Source of the DNA: Euclidia mi
Taxonomy: Eukaryota > Arthropoda > Insecta > Lepidoptera > Erebidae
Length of the DNA: 64,000 bases
Assembly: GCA_944739405.2 (NCBI GenBank)
Contig: OX123186.2
Coordinates: 15,183,552 to 15,247,551 of the forward strand
Direction of reading: 5' to 3'
The translations under genes and the position numbers were made by a program. The notes under the pieces are model-generated. The model saw only the letters and a program-made list of their open reading frames with translations. It searched no databases and was not told where the DNA came from. This document shows, piece after piece, positions 31,836 to 43,212 of this stretch; position 1 is the stretch's first letter; each line of letters starts with the position of its first letter.

Positions 31836-32440
31836 CCCCCCCGTAGGATCTCCACCGTGTCGTGGTGGGGGGGCTCAGTAACCGTGGATTGGGCATCCGC
31901 AGTGAAGCTAAGAGGGATCCAGGAGGGGACGCTCCGCGTGGGCTTGGAGAGGCCTGCGCAGGATGCGTCCAACGGTGCGGGTGCGGGGGACAGTTCTGTC
32001 TGTCCCTCGCAGTCGGGTGCGGTCGCGGGAGGAGAGGCGTGTCGGTGTTGCGTTGCCGCGCGCCCTATCTCCCGCGACCAAATGGGGGCGCACCATTCGA
32101 TGCGTCGCGGTGGGGCCGCAGAGGAAGAGGAGATGCGGTGTAGCGTTGCCGTCCTCCCTATCCTCTGCGGCCGCTGAGTGTTTTGGCGGCGGAGCCCAAC
32201 ACCTTAATCCGCCGCCAAGGGGGTTTTGTTCGGGGCCCGCCTGACCATCTGGCGGGCCAATACCCGTCGGGGGGTAGCGATGAATGCTTATGCGAATCCC
32301 TACCCTCCGACACATGGGTACATGAGGAAAAAGGGTTGGTTTTTAGTCAGTAAGAGTCTGACAATCCCCTTCGTCCTTCCCCCGGGGCGGAGGGACTCCA
32401 TGAGGATTTTCCAACCCGACACCAAAAAAAAAAAAAAAAT
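31836..32440 (+). mobile_element. Poly(A)-ended non-LTR/SINE insertion with stem-loop array
   Basis: It is bracketed by exact 13-bp duplications GAGATAGTCTGCA (31823-31835 and 32441-32453) and ends in an A-run (32424-32439). The body is GC-rich, in contrast to its AT-rich surroundings. The 3' part 'ggtttttagtcagtaagagt' then 'ctgacaatcccctt' is the recognisable 3' end of an abundant moth non-LTR family. The 5' part contains three consecutive hairpins (31983-32171). No protein frame is convincing: the overlapping ORFs of ~75-135 codons in several frames arise from GC-rich composition. It is either a composite SINE or a LINE joined from its 5' and 3' ends. Confidence 0.75.
31983..32171 (+). ncRNA. 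Three consecutive predicted hairpins
   Basis: Hairpin 1: 31983-31993 with 32000-32010 (one mismatch, loop TTCTGT). Hairpin 2: 32021-32079, outer 11-bp stem GGTCGCGGGAG/CTCCCGCGACC, apex TGTTGCGTT. Hairpin 3: 32115-32171, outer 11-bp stem GCCGCAGAGGA/TCCTCTGCGGC, apex TGTAGCGTT. Hairpins 2 and 3 share apex and layout while their stems differ in sequence yet both pair, as expected if structure is conserved. Confidence 0.6.
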
Positions 32441-32453
32441 GAGATAGTCTGCA

Positions 32454-33654
32454 GATGAAACCCCAATTCAAACGTTTTGTCTCAGCTACTTCTTACTTTT
32501 TACGTCACTCCAAAGTCTAAAGTGCCTCAAAAATATTTTCCGTCGTTCCACAAACATCATCTGACCTCAATTTCAACCCAAAAGCCAGCATAAGTTGGTC
32601 CTCAATGAATTTTAAAAACATTTTCTTGAAACTAGGTAAGTGAGCTAAAATCAAGTCTTGGGAATAAATCCATCATTCCCATAATCGATTGTTCACTCAA
32701 CGGTGAATAATCGAGAAGTCGGTGTTTAATATCGATACCTGTTTACAACGTTGTTTGTCGTGGCTTAAAAAAAATAAGCTTGTCCAAATTTTGAACAATG
32801 GAATACTTTAGTAAAGTAAAAGATGTTTTTGTTAGCATTGTGAGAAACAAGGGGACCGTATAAAATGTTCGAGTGTATTTTTACATTACAATGTGCGAGA
32901 GTAATGAAGTGGGGAAGTTAAGTAAGTATATTTTGTGGCTACGTATACTGACGAAAGGAAAATATTGCCTATTAAGGATGAATTTGATGTAGGTACATAT
33001 TTTCCCTTAGTAACTTTAACAATAAATGTTCTCTTGGTCTTAGCGATCTCTTTGGTTTAATACTAATACGCTTAAAAAGTTTTAATTGTTTCTTATAATT
33101 AGTTGAATTTCTTACTTTTATGCTAGTTAAATACTTAATTTCAGAGATTTACGTTTTTATCATTAGGTACATGTTTTGGAAAGTGGCCCCAGAAGTGTAA
33201 CAGCGTATTCACCTTCCAGCTGCTGTGTGCTTTGACAACTTTTTGCCCAGGATTGTCCAAGATGAGATGTCTGGGCTCAGTAGGGCCGTCGTTTGATTCT
33301 GGTACTCGGTTCGAATGCACTGTCTCCTATGATTCGTATTATCCTGCGAGGCCCTAACGCCATCATATTCTTTTGCAATGCCGTAATGCTGAGGAAAACT
33401 TACCGCCCGCTAGCTTCATATCTTTTATGTGTCGGTGAGCGTGACCATCTTTGAGCACCAACGAGTCAAATGGCCCCCTGACGGCCCAGTAGAAAAAGCT
33501 CTAGGAGTTGGCGAAGTGTCAACGTGCACTACCCAGGGACAATAAACAACGACGCTACAACGGACCGAATCACCTCATACGCCTGCCCTCATTAAGCAAA
33601 CACCCCAAAAACGAAACCAAATAAAAATACGAGGCAGTTGCTTTCGTGTTCCTG
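32454..33654. other. No gene recognised
   Basis: AT-rich to 33170. From 33180 to 33600 the base composition is more balanced and neither strand gives a convincing frame. That block may be part of an unrecognised repeat. Confidence 0.45.
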
Positions 33655-33790
33655 TGGACGCTTGAATAGTATATGCTACTGCTGATCAGAAGGTCACGGG
33701 TTCAATTCCCGGATCAGGCAAAAGTGTTAATGGGTTTTCCGTATTCTCAGTAAGAGCACAAAGTCTGGCCTCTATTACGCGGGACCTAGA
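33655..33790 (+). mobile_element. tRNA-headed SINE, 5' half
   Basis: The head 'ctgatcagaaggtcacgggt' with B-box GGTTCAATTCC is followed by 'gtgttaatgggttttccgta' and 'gtctggcctctattacgcgg', the same order as 39755-39930. The 3' tail is missing: AT repeats begin at about 33795. Confidence 0.7.
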
Positions 33791-33808
33791 AATTATATAT
33801 ATATATTA

Positions 33809-33873
<65 letters not shown>

Positions 33874-33950
33874 TTTCTTTTAATTAACGTTGTCATGAAA
33901 TAAATAATTTTTGGTTGTAGTTACATACTTAAAATGTAATGAGAAAATAC

Positions 33951-34000
<50 letters not shown>

Positions 34001-34087
34001 TATATAATGTATTTTCTCATTACATTTTAAGTATGTAACTACAACCAAAAATTATTTATTTCATGACAACGTTAATTAAAAGAAACT

Positions 34088-34118
<31 letters not shown>

Positions 34119-34201
34119 TAATATATATATAATTTCTAGGTCCCGCGTAATAGAGGCCAGACTTTGTGCTCTTACTGAGAATACGGAAAACCCATTAACA
34201 C
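33724..34201. repeat. Large fold-back (inverted repeat) with AT-rich core
   Basis: Arm 33724-~33958 (SINE end, AT run, 'aagtttcttttaattaacgt', 'catacttaaaatgtaatgag') is repeated in inverse at ~34005-34201. (AT)n tracts lie at 33784-33870, 33954-33991 and inside the arms. Confidence 0.9.
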
Positions 34202-34235
34202 CCATTAAAATATATATATATATATATATATATAT

Positions 34236-34319
34236 AATGTATTTTCTCATTACATTTTAAGTATGTAACTACAACCAAAAATTATTTATTTCATGACAAC
34301 GTTAATTAAAAGAAACTTA
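34236..34319 (+). repeat. Third copy of the fold-back inner segment
   Basis: Positions 34236-34319 repeat 34006-34089 directly (aatgtattttctcattacat to aaaagaaactta) and continue into unique sequence 'acgaaaaattttgc'. Confidence 0.9.
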
Positions 34320-35168
34320 ACGAAAAATTTTGCTGTTCGTGAACATGTACAACAAGGAACAGTCCCTACCGACCGTATCAGAAAATACTTTACCTAAAAC
34401 AAACCAATGATAATAAACATATAGTTTATCTTGAATATTGTATTTTAAGAATATTTATCCAACTAACAAATTTTATAGTTGGAATAACCCAAAGTTCAGA
34501 ATATTACGTAAAACACAAGAATTTTGAAAGTCTTCAGCCACTATCTAAGTCATTGTACTGTGGAGGGAGCTTGTATAAATTCGTCAAAGTTGGTTAAACA
34601 CGCAAAGTTACGTAGCGCTGTAGAAAATGGCTACTGCCGTAACGTCACTAGTGCCTATCAAAGTCGAGAGCATGAGATAGGAGATTTAAAAGGACAGAGA
34701 ATATGAGAATATTTTGCTATGGTGCTGATACACTTGAGCATTCACCTGAAATGAACATTCTTGCGAATGTTACATAATTCAAAAACAATCGAGCGCCTTT
34801 TAGCGAGCATTCTACGAAGCGTTCTGATGGGCAGTACATTTGCTTCGAGATTTTTGCTGATAAGAGCGTTCCCTAGAAAGATCGTGAAAATGTTCGTAGC
34901 GATGTTTGCCTCTCTTCGTTGTTCAGTTCAACAAAACGACGAATGCTTGTTGTTCTGTTACAAGGGAATGCACAAATGTATCAGCACTATTAGAACCGCA
35001 GTTGAACTTGCCCTGTTTTTAAGGGAGTTCTTTGTTATTGAAAATTGTAATCAAAGGTATTTTGTAAATAAGTGCACACTAAGTTACGACAGCCGTTTGC
35101 ACATCATTCATATTTCGGCATTTAGCACGTTGTGTTCACTCGTTTCTGAGCTGTTCGACTTGTTGTTA
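34320..35168. other. No gene recognised
   Basis: Two ORFs of 61 and 138 codons (34524-34706, 34761-35174) are open but have no recognisable motif. The longer one runs into the Helitron-like repeat, so it is probably chance. Confidence 0.45.
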
Positions 35169-35375
35169 TCTTAATATATAAAATACTTGCGTTACTGACT
35201 GACTGACAGACACGCTACAGCCGAAACTATTGGGCGCAGGAAGCTGAAATTTGGCATGTATGTTCCTTGGGGACCGTAGGGGTGCACTAAGAAGGGATTT
35301 TCCGAAATTCCCACGGGATCGGCCAAAACGGGTAAATTAATAAAAAATGCAGGCGTAGCTGCTGGCGTCCTCTAG
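35169..35375 (+). mobile_element. Non-autonomous Helitron-like element, 207 bp
   Basis: Near-identical to 12069-12274: A|TCTTAATATATAAAAT ... GCGTCCTCTAG|T. The following 35376-36114 is AT-rich and unassigned. Confidence 0.85.
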
Positions 35376-36114
35376 TTTAAGATATTTTCCAGGTGTTACG
35401 AATTTAGTGACTAGCCATTCACTAGGTAATGTAATACCTGTGAACGAACCATTCTTGTATATATAGATATGTATAATCTGAATCTCGGCAACGGCTCCAA
35501 AGATTATTATGATTTTTTAAGAAATATACATATATCTATCTGACTAGGATTCATATTTAGAAAGCTGGAATCCAGGTAGGTGCTATGTAATGACACTTTA
35601 CATTATAAGGTTCTAGGGCCTGTTTCATCCATGACATACATAAATATAGGTACCCAAATATATTTATAAACGTAACATCTCAGGCCACACGTTCAGATCA
35701 GGAAAAACAAAGACTGCTAAGTTTCCTCACATTACATTGAATCCCAATGCCCAACTGTCACTTACAGAAACTTACATGTATATAACCGTTTATCAAAAAC
35801 TTGTGTCGATAAAAAACATCCGAGGCACAAAACTTGATGTTTCTGAATATATTACAAGTAATCAGAACTCTTATAAGTTATGTAATTCCTGTCATTATTC
35901 TATCCCTTTCAAGCTTTATACGAAATAAATAAGGAGAATAAAAGAACACGTGCCTGGTATGTTAAGCGATACTTTAGCTCCCAAGATATTACTTTGGCTT
36001 TTCACAATTGCTTCCACACATTATTGTGCTCTTCTCTGGAATGGTGTGGGTAGATTTATAATAATTTGTCATGGGCTTCAGATGTAATCATACAGTGTTT
36101 CATTGTCCCGAATA

Positions 36115-36360
36115 TAACTACATTACATACATACGTAGACTCACGCCTGTTTCCCTGAAGGGGTAGACAGAGGCATATTAAACGCCCACTTTTCGCCAGT
36201 GTTTTGATCCCACGTAATAGGTGGCGAACCTATTGCCGCTTATCGGGATATTTTGTTTGTCAGACCCTCGTCCGTTGATCGGCAGGTGCACCACTTGCAG
36301 GTGAGGTTGGCTTGGGACCCTAAGTTCTTGGTGGGAACCCTATGCACCCTAACTACATTA
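36115..36360 (-). mobile_element. SINE with 11-bp target duplication
   Basis: The SINE (36126-36349, minus strand) is flanked by TAACTACATTA at 36115-36125 and 36350-36360. On its own strand it reads 'gggtgcatagggttcccacc', 'cacctgccgatcaacggacg', 'tacgtgggatcaaaacactg' and the tail 'ctaccccttcaggg'. It is the same family as 62587-62816 and lacks a clear B-box, so the 5' region differs from the tRNA-headed family while the 3' tail is shared. Confidence 0.85.
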
Positions 36361-37639
36361 AAAACAATTAAAACTTTTTAAAGCTTATATGATAAGCCAT
36401 GCCTAGAGGTTTGTGACAAAGTGGTGATCGGACGAAATTATCTACCTGTACACGTGGTTACACGCGTTTGCCACTATCTGGTTTACGATGAGCTCTCATG
36501 AAGATTTTTGACATGATACAGCCCAACTAACAATTTAACGTCGTTCAAAAGTTTAGTAAACGTTATCTTAATACCTTTGATCGTAATACCTAAGTTGCAC
36601 TAACGTTATAATAACGTTTACTTAACGCGAAAATGGCCCCAGTTATACGACCAACATTGTCGTATAATAGACTTACAAAAGTCACAAGCTGACTTCCTTA
36701 ACGTCATTCAAAAGTCTTATGAACGTAATAGAATTACTACTTTCGTCGCGCAGAAGTCGCATCATAACTTTACAACGACTCGTCTGTTGTATTGTCGTCA
36801 TACAGGTGTTTTTGAATGACTAAAACATTTTATTTGAGACAAGGAACAACGTCTGTAAGACTTATTCATTTTTCTTGTTAGTGACATACGTGTTTGTGGT
36901 TTTGTTTCGAGATTTGAGAGCAAAATAAATAATTACAAGGAAATTAAAGATGAGTGTTATTTAACTTATATTTATTTATCTCGCTTTATCTGTCTCTCAT
37001 GTCGTTTAGTTCGACTGGGTTTTAAAGTTTTATGATAATATACCTATGTGTATTTGGTTCAGATTTTCATGCCCCCTCGCAATTTTGTGTTTTAATCATT
37101 ATATTTTTATTAGTAAAGATAAATTTATTTCGAAAAATGGAGGACATGTTGCTTTTGTCCCAAACTTACCTCTTTACGACGTTGTAAAGACATAAAGTCG
37201 TACTAAGGTTATTTCAAGACCATGCAATACGCCATGACAGCTAGGCGCTAGCTATTAGGGTTTCTCATAAATTTAAAACCCTTTTCATATTGGTCACAGT
37301 AAAAATGCAGCAGTCAAATTTCAAAACATTCAAGGAAATTTTACCGGAAAATATGATCATTCAATACTTGAATATAGATAAATTTCTAACGAGAGCAGAT
37401 TTTAGACTTCTTAATTGATTTGGCCATGGGAAAGCACTCATTTTATAGTATCGGAAAAGTGCTATGGTTGCCACAGTATAATTTCTTTCATACTGCGGCC
37501 ATTTCATTTCATTATATCAAATAAAAACAAAATTGAAGATTTATTGCATTTTAAACATTTTTGGTGGTCTTATCATTGAGTTGATTAAATTCTCAGAAAA
37601 TTCTCCAAATGCATATTTAAGTTTGTATTCCCAAAAAAC

Positions 37640-38320
37640 TATTCATAAACATAACATGACGCCTTGTTTCCCCGAAGAGTTGGGCAGAGGTATACCTATA
37701 GTACACCCACATTTTGCCAGAAAACGATAACAATACATAAAATAAATACACTTTTTTATGTGATAAAACTACAAATAATCAATTTTCAGTCTTTTTTCCT
37801 TAATTGTGCTGTGAGACCTTGCTTTTTGCCAAATTTCATGATTTTCGGTCAACGGGAAGTACCCTTAGGTTCTTATTTACTTGTGAGCATCAAAATATGT
37901 TGCATAAATGGCCGTATTTTTTTATTTTTTTGACTTATAAGCTTGATTTTTTATAGAAATCTAAAGGACTATAGACTTACGTATTTGATATTAATTTCAA
38001 CTTGATACCTCCACGCTTTCCTGAGAAAAGGGGCCTTGACAGATGAAATACTTAATTTTTTTTTGTGATAAAGTTATAAATTAAAAATTTCGGACTTTTC
38101 CATAAATTGTTCTGTAAAACCTTGCTTCTTACAAAATTTCATGATTCTAGGTCTACCCGAAGTACCCTATAGGTTTTGATTTACTTGCAAGCAACAAAAT
38201 ATATCGCTTTAGGCGACATAATATTTTGATCAGACAGACAAACGGACAGACAGACGGACAATGAAGTGATTCTATAAGGGTTCCGTTTTTTCTTTTTAGG
38301 TACGGAACACTAAAAAAACA
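37640..38320. repeat. Nested insect repeat with two internal subunits
   Basis: Two subunits with 'gccaaatttcatgatttt' / 'acaaaatttcatgattct' and 'gggaagtacccttaggttc' / 'cgaagtaccctataggtttt' end in 'cagacagacggacaatgaag' then 'tataagggttccgtttttt'. Same class as 21898-22830. Confidence 0.6.
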
Positions 38321-38466
38321 TTTTTTTAATAAGTTTTGCTGCCAAATTTTTTTACAACCTGTATAGATTAATCATTTTAAAATTTACTGATTAAAAACGA
38401 ATCAATCACCACAACATTAATTGATAAATAAAAAATTCAATATCGGAAAAATCACACACAATATTT

Positions 38467-38658
38467 TTATAGAAATAAAATAAATATTGATACTGAACCC
38501 TTTTGTTGTTCATGTGTTGTACACTTCTCTTCTTCAACATTTGTTATTAATGCCACGGTTGCTGGCGTTGTACTTTTTAACAAAAGGAAATCTCGATTTA
38601 CTTTCCTCTTGAGAGTTCCACTACGTTTAAATCTTCTCTCCGAATTTTTTGCTTCCAT
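38467..38658 (-). CDS. Possible first exon of a transposon protein (basic N-terminus)
   Basis: A 63-codon frame starting MEAKNSERRFKRSGTLKRK and continuing VNRDFLLLKSTTPATV, then an acidic, Cys-containing stretch. It is preceded on the minus strand by 'gccgccatatttacggaacg' and an A-rich ATG context. It lies ~570 bp inside the right end of the unclassified transposon and points inward, where a transposase 5' exon would be expected. The basic N-terminus with a Lys/Arg cluster resembles a nuclear-localised DNA-binding start. A candidate donor (CA|GTATC) lies near codon 56. No second exon was recognised. It could be chance. Confidence 0.3.
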   Translation of the reverse strand: MEAKNSERRFKRSGTLKRKVNRDFLLLKSTTPATVALITNVEEEKCTTHEQQKGSVSIFILFL

Positions 38659-39185
38659 TTTTCGTATTAAATTTAATCAAACGTTCCGTAAATATGGCGG
38701 CCTAGACGTTTTAAAGTAAAAACCTGACTTAAATGCGACTACAAGTTTGATTAAAGTCAGGGCATGACATTAAACGGAGATCATGTAATATATACGTTAT
38801 ATTTGAGTATTAAATAAACAACCAAGTCATTTAAGAGTCTCCAATTGACCGCTGTAAAACAGGAAAGTGATCGTTATATAAACGTCACTGTGAAAACGTC
38901 TATACAACTGCTACATTATATAAATGTCATATAAGGGTTTTTCAAAGACATCATTTGGTCAGTTCAAAACGTTTAATGGACTATAACGTTAGTATGACTA
39001 TTGCGTTGTCGTACAAACGTTTTAGCTAAGACTATAATATAACGTCGTTTAATTTAGTTTGACCAACGTTGCTAAGACCAGCTTATTATGACATATTCGT
39101 CGCACGACTAATAAGTTAAATTAAAGACGTCTAAAGGACCTAGTAGTCATCTCACTATCATTATAAGACTGCTATCCAACTTTAT

Positions 39186-39211
39186 GTCGTATAAGTCAAG
39201 ACTTATACGAC
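39186..39211. repeat. 12-bp inverted repeat near the transposon end
   Basis: GTCGTATAAGTC and GACTTATACGAC separated by AA, in the right subterminal region. Confidence 0.85.
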
Positions 39212-39754
39212 GTTTTTTTTTGTTGGGAGGGAGTCAGTTCTAGCTATCCTGAACGTCGGATAACAGACGCTCTGTGAAATATCTTGTTAATTTTCTCAAG
39301 TCTGGTTAGACAGTAAGGCAAAACTTTGGCTCCGAGTTTAAACACTTGTTGTTGACTATTATGATGGTCGCATTAGTCTCGCTACCGAGATGCATTGGAT
39401 CCGATTACTTCGTTTCTTCGTTGCATACGTCTTGGCCACGTCTAGTATTACCTATAATATAAGAGCTAGCTAATAATCTAAAACACACATTTTTATGCGC
39501 TTCTAATCTTATATCTAGATGCAATCTAGTAGAGGTAGCGTATCAAGCCGATCTCGTCGCAAACGCTAAACGTTACATTACGCCGTGGCGTTTTATGCTT
39601 ATACAATCACTAAGTTTATATACATATTTAAGGTAGAGTAATATGTTCTTGAGTCAATGAATGATTCACCGAAACTCTGCATATATACTGAGGGTGAGAT
39701 ATATTAAGTATTATTATGTAAGTGTAGTATGGGGTTAAGTATTATTATGTATTA

Positions 39755-40016
39755 AGGCGTTGGTCTCGCGGCATAAATGTGCGCGTGGGATTGGGAGGTC
39801 TCGGGTTCGATTCCCGGGTCGGGCAAAGTGTTATTGGGTTTTCCGTCAGGAAATTCTCAGTAGCAGCACGGAGTCTGGTAATGTGCCCGGTACGGCAATA
39901 GGCTCGCCCCCTATTACGTGGGACCTAAAAAAAAATCATGGCGAAATGTGGGTGTAATATTACACCTCTGCCTACCCCTTCGGGGATACAGGCGTGAGTC
40001 TATAAATAAAAAAAAT
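39755..40016 (+). mobile_element. tRNA-headed SINE, full-length, plus strand
   Basis: The A-box-like 'gcgttggtctcgcggcataa' and B-box GGGTTCGATTCCC lie in a tRNA-like head. These are followed by 'gtgttattgggttttccgtc', 'gtgcccggtacggcaatagg', 'cccctattacgtgggaccta' and the tail 'ctaccccttcggggatacag' then 'gcgtgagtctataaat'. It is the most complete copy of this family here and the reference for 4766-5013, 33655-33790 and 58775-58905. A possible short target duplication (TATTATGTA) flanks it. Confidence 0.85.
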
Positions 40017-41500
40017 ATAAAAAAAATATTATGTAAGACTTGAATAACATCTTCTGTAAGCAAATAAAGATTTCATTTTAATCTACCATCTATATTTTAG
40101 TTCCAAACTAAAATAAATATTTTTACATGCTCTATCTATATTTAAAGTGTATGACTGAAAATAACATTCAAATTTACATTTCGAATGAATTTTGTATTTA
40201 AATGTTATAAAAACTCACGTAAACTTATTGTCGAATAAAATGTTTTTAGTGTAAAGTCGTATTAATACAAAGTAATTTTTTATTCAATGAGGTGAGAGTA
40301 AAAGTCATAGAAATATTATATGTAGAGAACTTTTAATATGTCTGTCCATCTGTCTGTCCTGTATTTCACAGTCACTTTTTCCGAAACTATTAAGATTACA
40401 CGTTTGAACTAATTAAAATACATGCTATAGATCGTAATAAAAACTTTCAACGAAAATTGGTTTGAACGGTATGTAGTCAGTAGTTTTTAAGATATACACA
40501 TTCATATGTTCGCAAATATAACATTGTCGTTTATACAAACACTATGGAAACCAAAGTTTTTTGTGCTGGCGAAAAAGTGATAGTGGAATCTAGCTAGGTG
40601 AAGATAATGGGTATTTTTAGTTGATACTTCTACTACGGAACCCTTCATAGGCGAGTCCAACTCGCTCGTGAACTAATTATTATTTATGACTAGATGCGCC
40701 CGTGGTTATACGAACTTATTTAAGGCCCGTCAGGCCGCTCCGGAACCGTCGCGCAAAACCTGATGTTATAATTATAACCAACAGCCTTCTTATAGTGTCA
40801 CATCTGTTAGATAGTAAGATCAAATAACGAATTAACAAATATTAGTTACTCTAGATAAATTTAACATTTATTGTTTGATGTTTATTATTAACATTATATT
40901 CATACAAAACGGTCTATTACTTACGTGTTGTGAAAGCCATGTGAAACCATAGAACAAAAAGCCCATTTTGTCATCATTATTTATTACGATCGACTAACTC
41001 TCGTCTTTGTAATCTTATCGCAAAAAGAAAACACATTCTAAAGGTCTTTAACAAAATGAATTATATGCTGGTAAAAGTTGTGAGCTTTGTCGCTGTAACG
41101 ACAGAAGTGGTTTTTGTTTTGGACTAAGACCATCGTAACGTAAGAATTTACAAAACTTCATACGTGATGACGAAATATTCAGTTTTAAAGGTTTCGTCCG
41201 TACCGACACAACCGATCTTTTATTATTTAACAAAGTTAAAATAAGACTAAATAATAATATATTCTCATGTATGCAACCAATCAAGCATACGTCCTACTGG
41301 AATTCATTGAACTAAGATTATATTAGTTTTGTTTCATACTTATTATTAGATATAAATAAGATCAAGTCATTGACTGCCTGAGCTTCTTGGATAAAAAGGA
41401 TTCGCCAAAATTTTGCAATGAACTTTATTTATAGCGCTTGAATCAAAACATGTTTTTACATAAAGCGGTTACATCACGAGCTTTGATATTAATCTGTCCC
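40017..41500. other. Repeat scraps, no gene recognised
   Basis: At 40634-40676 (minus) is the end signature 'cgagcgagttggactcgcc' with 'gaagggttccgtag'. At 40690 a ctag followed by 'atgcgcccgtggttatacga' resembles a minus-strand Helitron end. A 78-codon ORF at 41048-41284 has no recognisable features. Confidence 0.4.
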
Positions 41501-41770
41501 AATACTACTAATGAGATGAGGAGTATACAGTCTTCATCTCATTATGAAAAGGGTTAGGCTAAGTCTACCACGCTGACCATGTGTGGGTAGGCAAACTTTG
41601 TCTGGTCTTATCTTTTATTATTATATTTTTACTTATTCTGTTTATAAAAGCGAGCGATATACATCAATTGAATCGTTACATAAATTCAAAAATTAGTTGT
41701 TTCGCACCCTGGGCTTAAACCCGAGTTCCTCTACGTAGCGGTCTGTTGGTCCCTCAGCTACTGTTCCGCA
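41501..41770 (-). mobile_element. SINE fragments (body and tRNA-like head)
   Basis: 41540-41610 matches the SINE body 'tcattatgaaaagggttagg' with 'ctaccacgctgaccatg', and 41690-41770 is a tRNA-like head on the minus strand (AACTCGGGTTTAAGCCC as a degenerate B-box). The spacing suggests one decayed SINE of the 47168-47473 family with an insertion. Confidence 0.45.
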
Positions 41771-43212
41771 GAGGGATTTGTCGATTGTAATAATTAGTCC
41801 GGTCAATATAGACATTTGAAATAACAATAATTGCCGGAGAGCCAAATATTAGTGGAGAGCTAGGGTTTACCATAACAAATAAAGTCTTAAAAGTCCCCAT
41901 TGATCCCATGTGTGCTACAAAAGTTATTCGGGGTCAAACGTCAAAATTTAAAGTTTTTTGAATTTTCTTGTAAACTTTTTTATCAAAATAAAATCTTACC
42001 CAAAGTTGTAGACCTTAAAATGTTCTACAAAAATGGTATGAATGATTTTTTCCTAAGAGTTACCATTTCAGAGATATCGCGATTCTAAGAGTCACATCAT
42101 ACATGATATGCACACATTTCCACGCCACCTGTGAGGTACTGTACTCGGCGCGTTTTTTTTTACCGTGGTTTCCCCTGTAGGCCTACTCCACTAACTGTCA
42201 TGACAATTTTAGGATAATTTAAGAGCGTATACGCCTCGAGCGGCGGCTCGAGTTTAGGTTTTTATAGTACCGCGGTCGCCCGCGCACCGCGTATGCGAGA
42301 CCCGACGCACTATGACGGTATCGCGTGGAATAATAATCTTGATCCTTCTTGCAATACATGAATAGTATTCGTCTATGTAATACGTCGATTATGATATGAT
42401 AGTATTCAAATTAATTATTTTCAATGCACGTGCATTTAAAGGTATCAAATAAAGCTAGATATTATTTGTTTAGTAGGATGATGTTTCTCAGGATAACAAC
42501 GACTATTTATAATAATTTGGCGCAGTTTTATTATGATAGAAATAATTTATAATTGTCATGTACATAATTGTCACATTTCAAATATACATCGATTGCGTTA
42601 TTAATGCATGAAAACCCACGAATAACACTAAATACAAAACCAAAAGAGTCAGGTAAAAGGAAATACAAGTAAAAAAAAATATATAAAATTAATTATCTTT
42701 ATTATTTTACAATGTTTTAACATTTAACGTACACAATATCTCATATGTGGCTAAATCACATACTAAAGTAACTGTACGTAAACAAAATGGCAGAGGTAAA
42801 AAAAAGTGCGTTGTAAGATAATATTCGATTCAAGTGTGATTTTAATTCCATTGCATAGTACCTATTAGCTAAATACCTATTAAATTGGTATTATGCTAAC
42901 GGCGCGTCCTAGCTCAAAAAATACCATAATTTTGCCCCCGTTGTGAACCTCATACATGGGCTCTGTAAATTCAACGGTCGGTCATCCATCCATACAATGA
43001 CTGTGATGTCAAATTATGATAATTATTATACAATTCTAGCAGATATCTGTGCGTGCTACTATGCTATAAAAGAAAAAGAAAAATGGTTTTATTTGTAGTT
43101 CTAAAACCAACTGCACCTTATAGCCTTTTTAACGAAATACTTCGGTTGGATGGTATCAAATATATACAGACATAATAATTATGTAGGACGTTTTTTGTGT
43201 TTTATCCTTATA
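41771..43212. other. No gene recognised; short GC-rich island
   Basis: Mostly AT-rich. 42210-42335 is GC- and CpG-rich (cctcgagcggcggctcgag, an inverted repeat, then 'cgcggtcgcccgcgcaccgc') without a coding frame. It could be a decayed transposon end or a promoter-like island. Confidence 0.35.

Larger units (their letters stand above)
36529..39232. mobile_element. Unclassified DNA transposon with ACGTC-rich subterminal repeats
   Basis: The ends are CCCAACTAACAATTTAACGT (36529 on) and, on the minus strand from 39232, CCCAACAAAAAAAAACGTCG. They form a ~22-bp imperfect inverted repeat. Both subterminal regions (36540-37220 and 38700-39220) are packed with short ACGTC/ACGTT and TATAAG-type motifs in both orientations. 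The centre holds a nested repeat block (37640-38320) and a possible first transposase exon (38467-38658, minus). A clean target duplication was not found. The ~2.7-kb unit is not one I can name; subterminal motif arrays are typical of hAT, Mutator and similar cut-and-paste elements. Confidence 0.5.

Noticed and set aside
31857..32315. Overlapping ORFs of 75-135 codons in several frames of the GC-rich block
   Set aside because: They overlap in four or more frames, have Arg/Gly/Pro-rich random composition and lie in a poly(A) repeat with hairpins; GC-rich sequence has few stops by chance.
34761..35174. 138-codon ORF as a host gene
   Set aside because: No recognisable motif, no splice context and it runs into a Helitron-like repeat.
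39755..39830. Possible functional tRNA gene
   Set aside because: A- and B-box motifs are present but the cloverleaf is not complete and the sequence continues into a SINE body with other copies nearby.
42210..42335. CpG island promoter of a host gene
   Set aside because: No downstream coding frame or exon is visible; a decayed repeat is equally likely.
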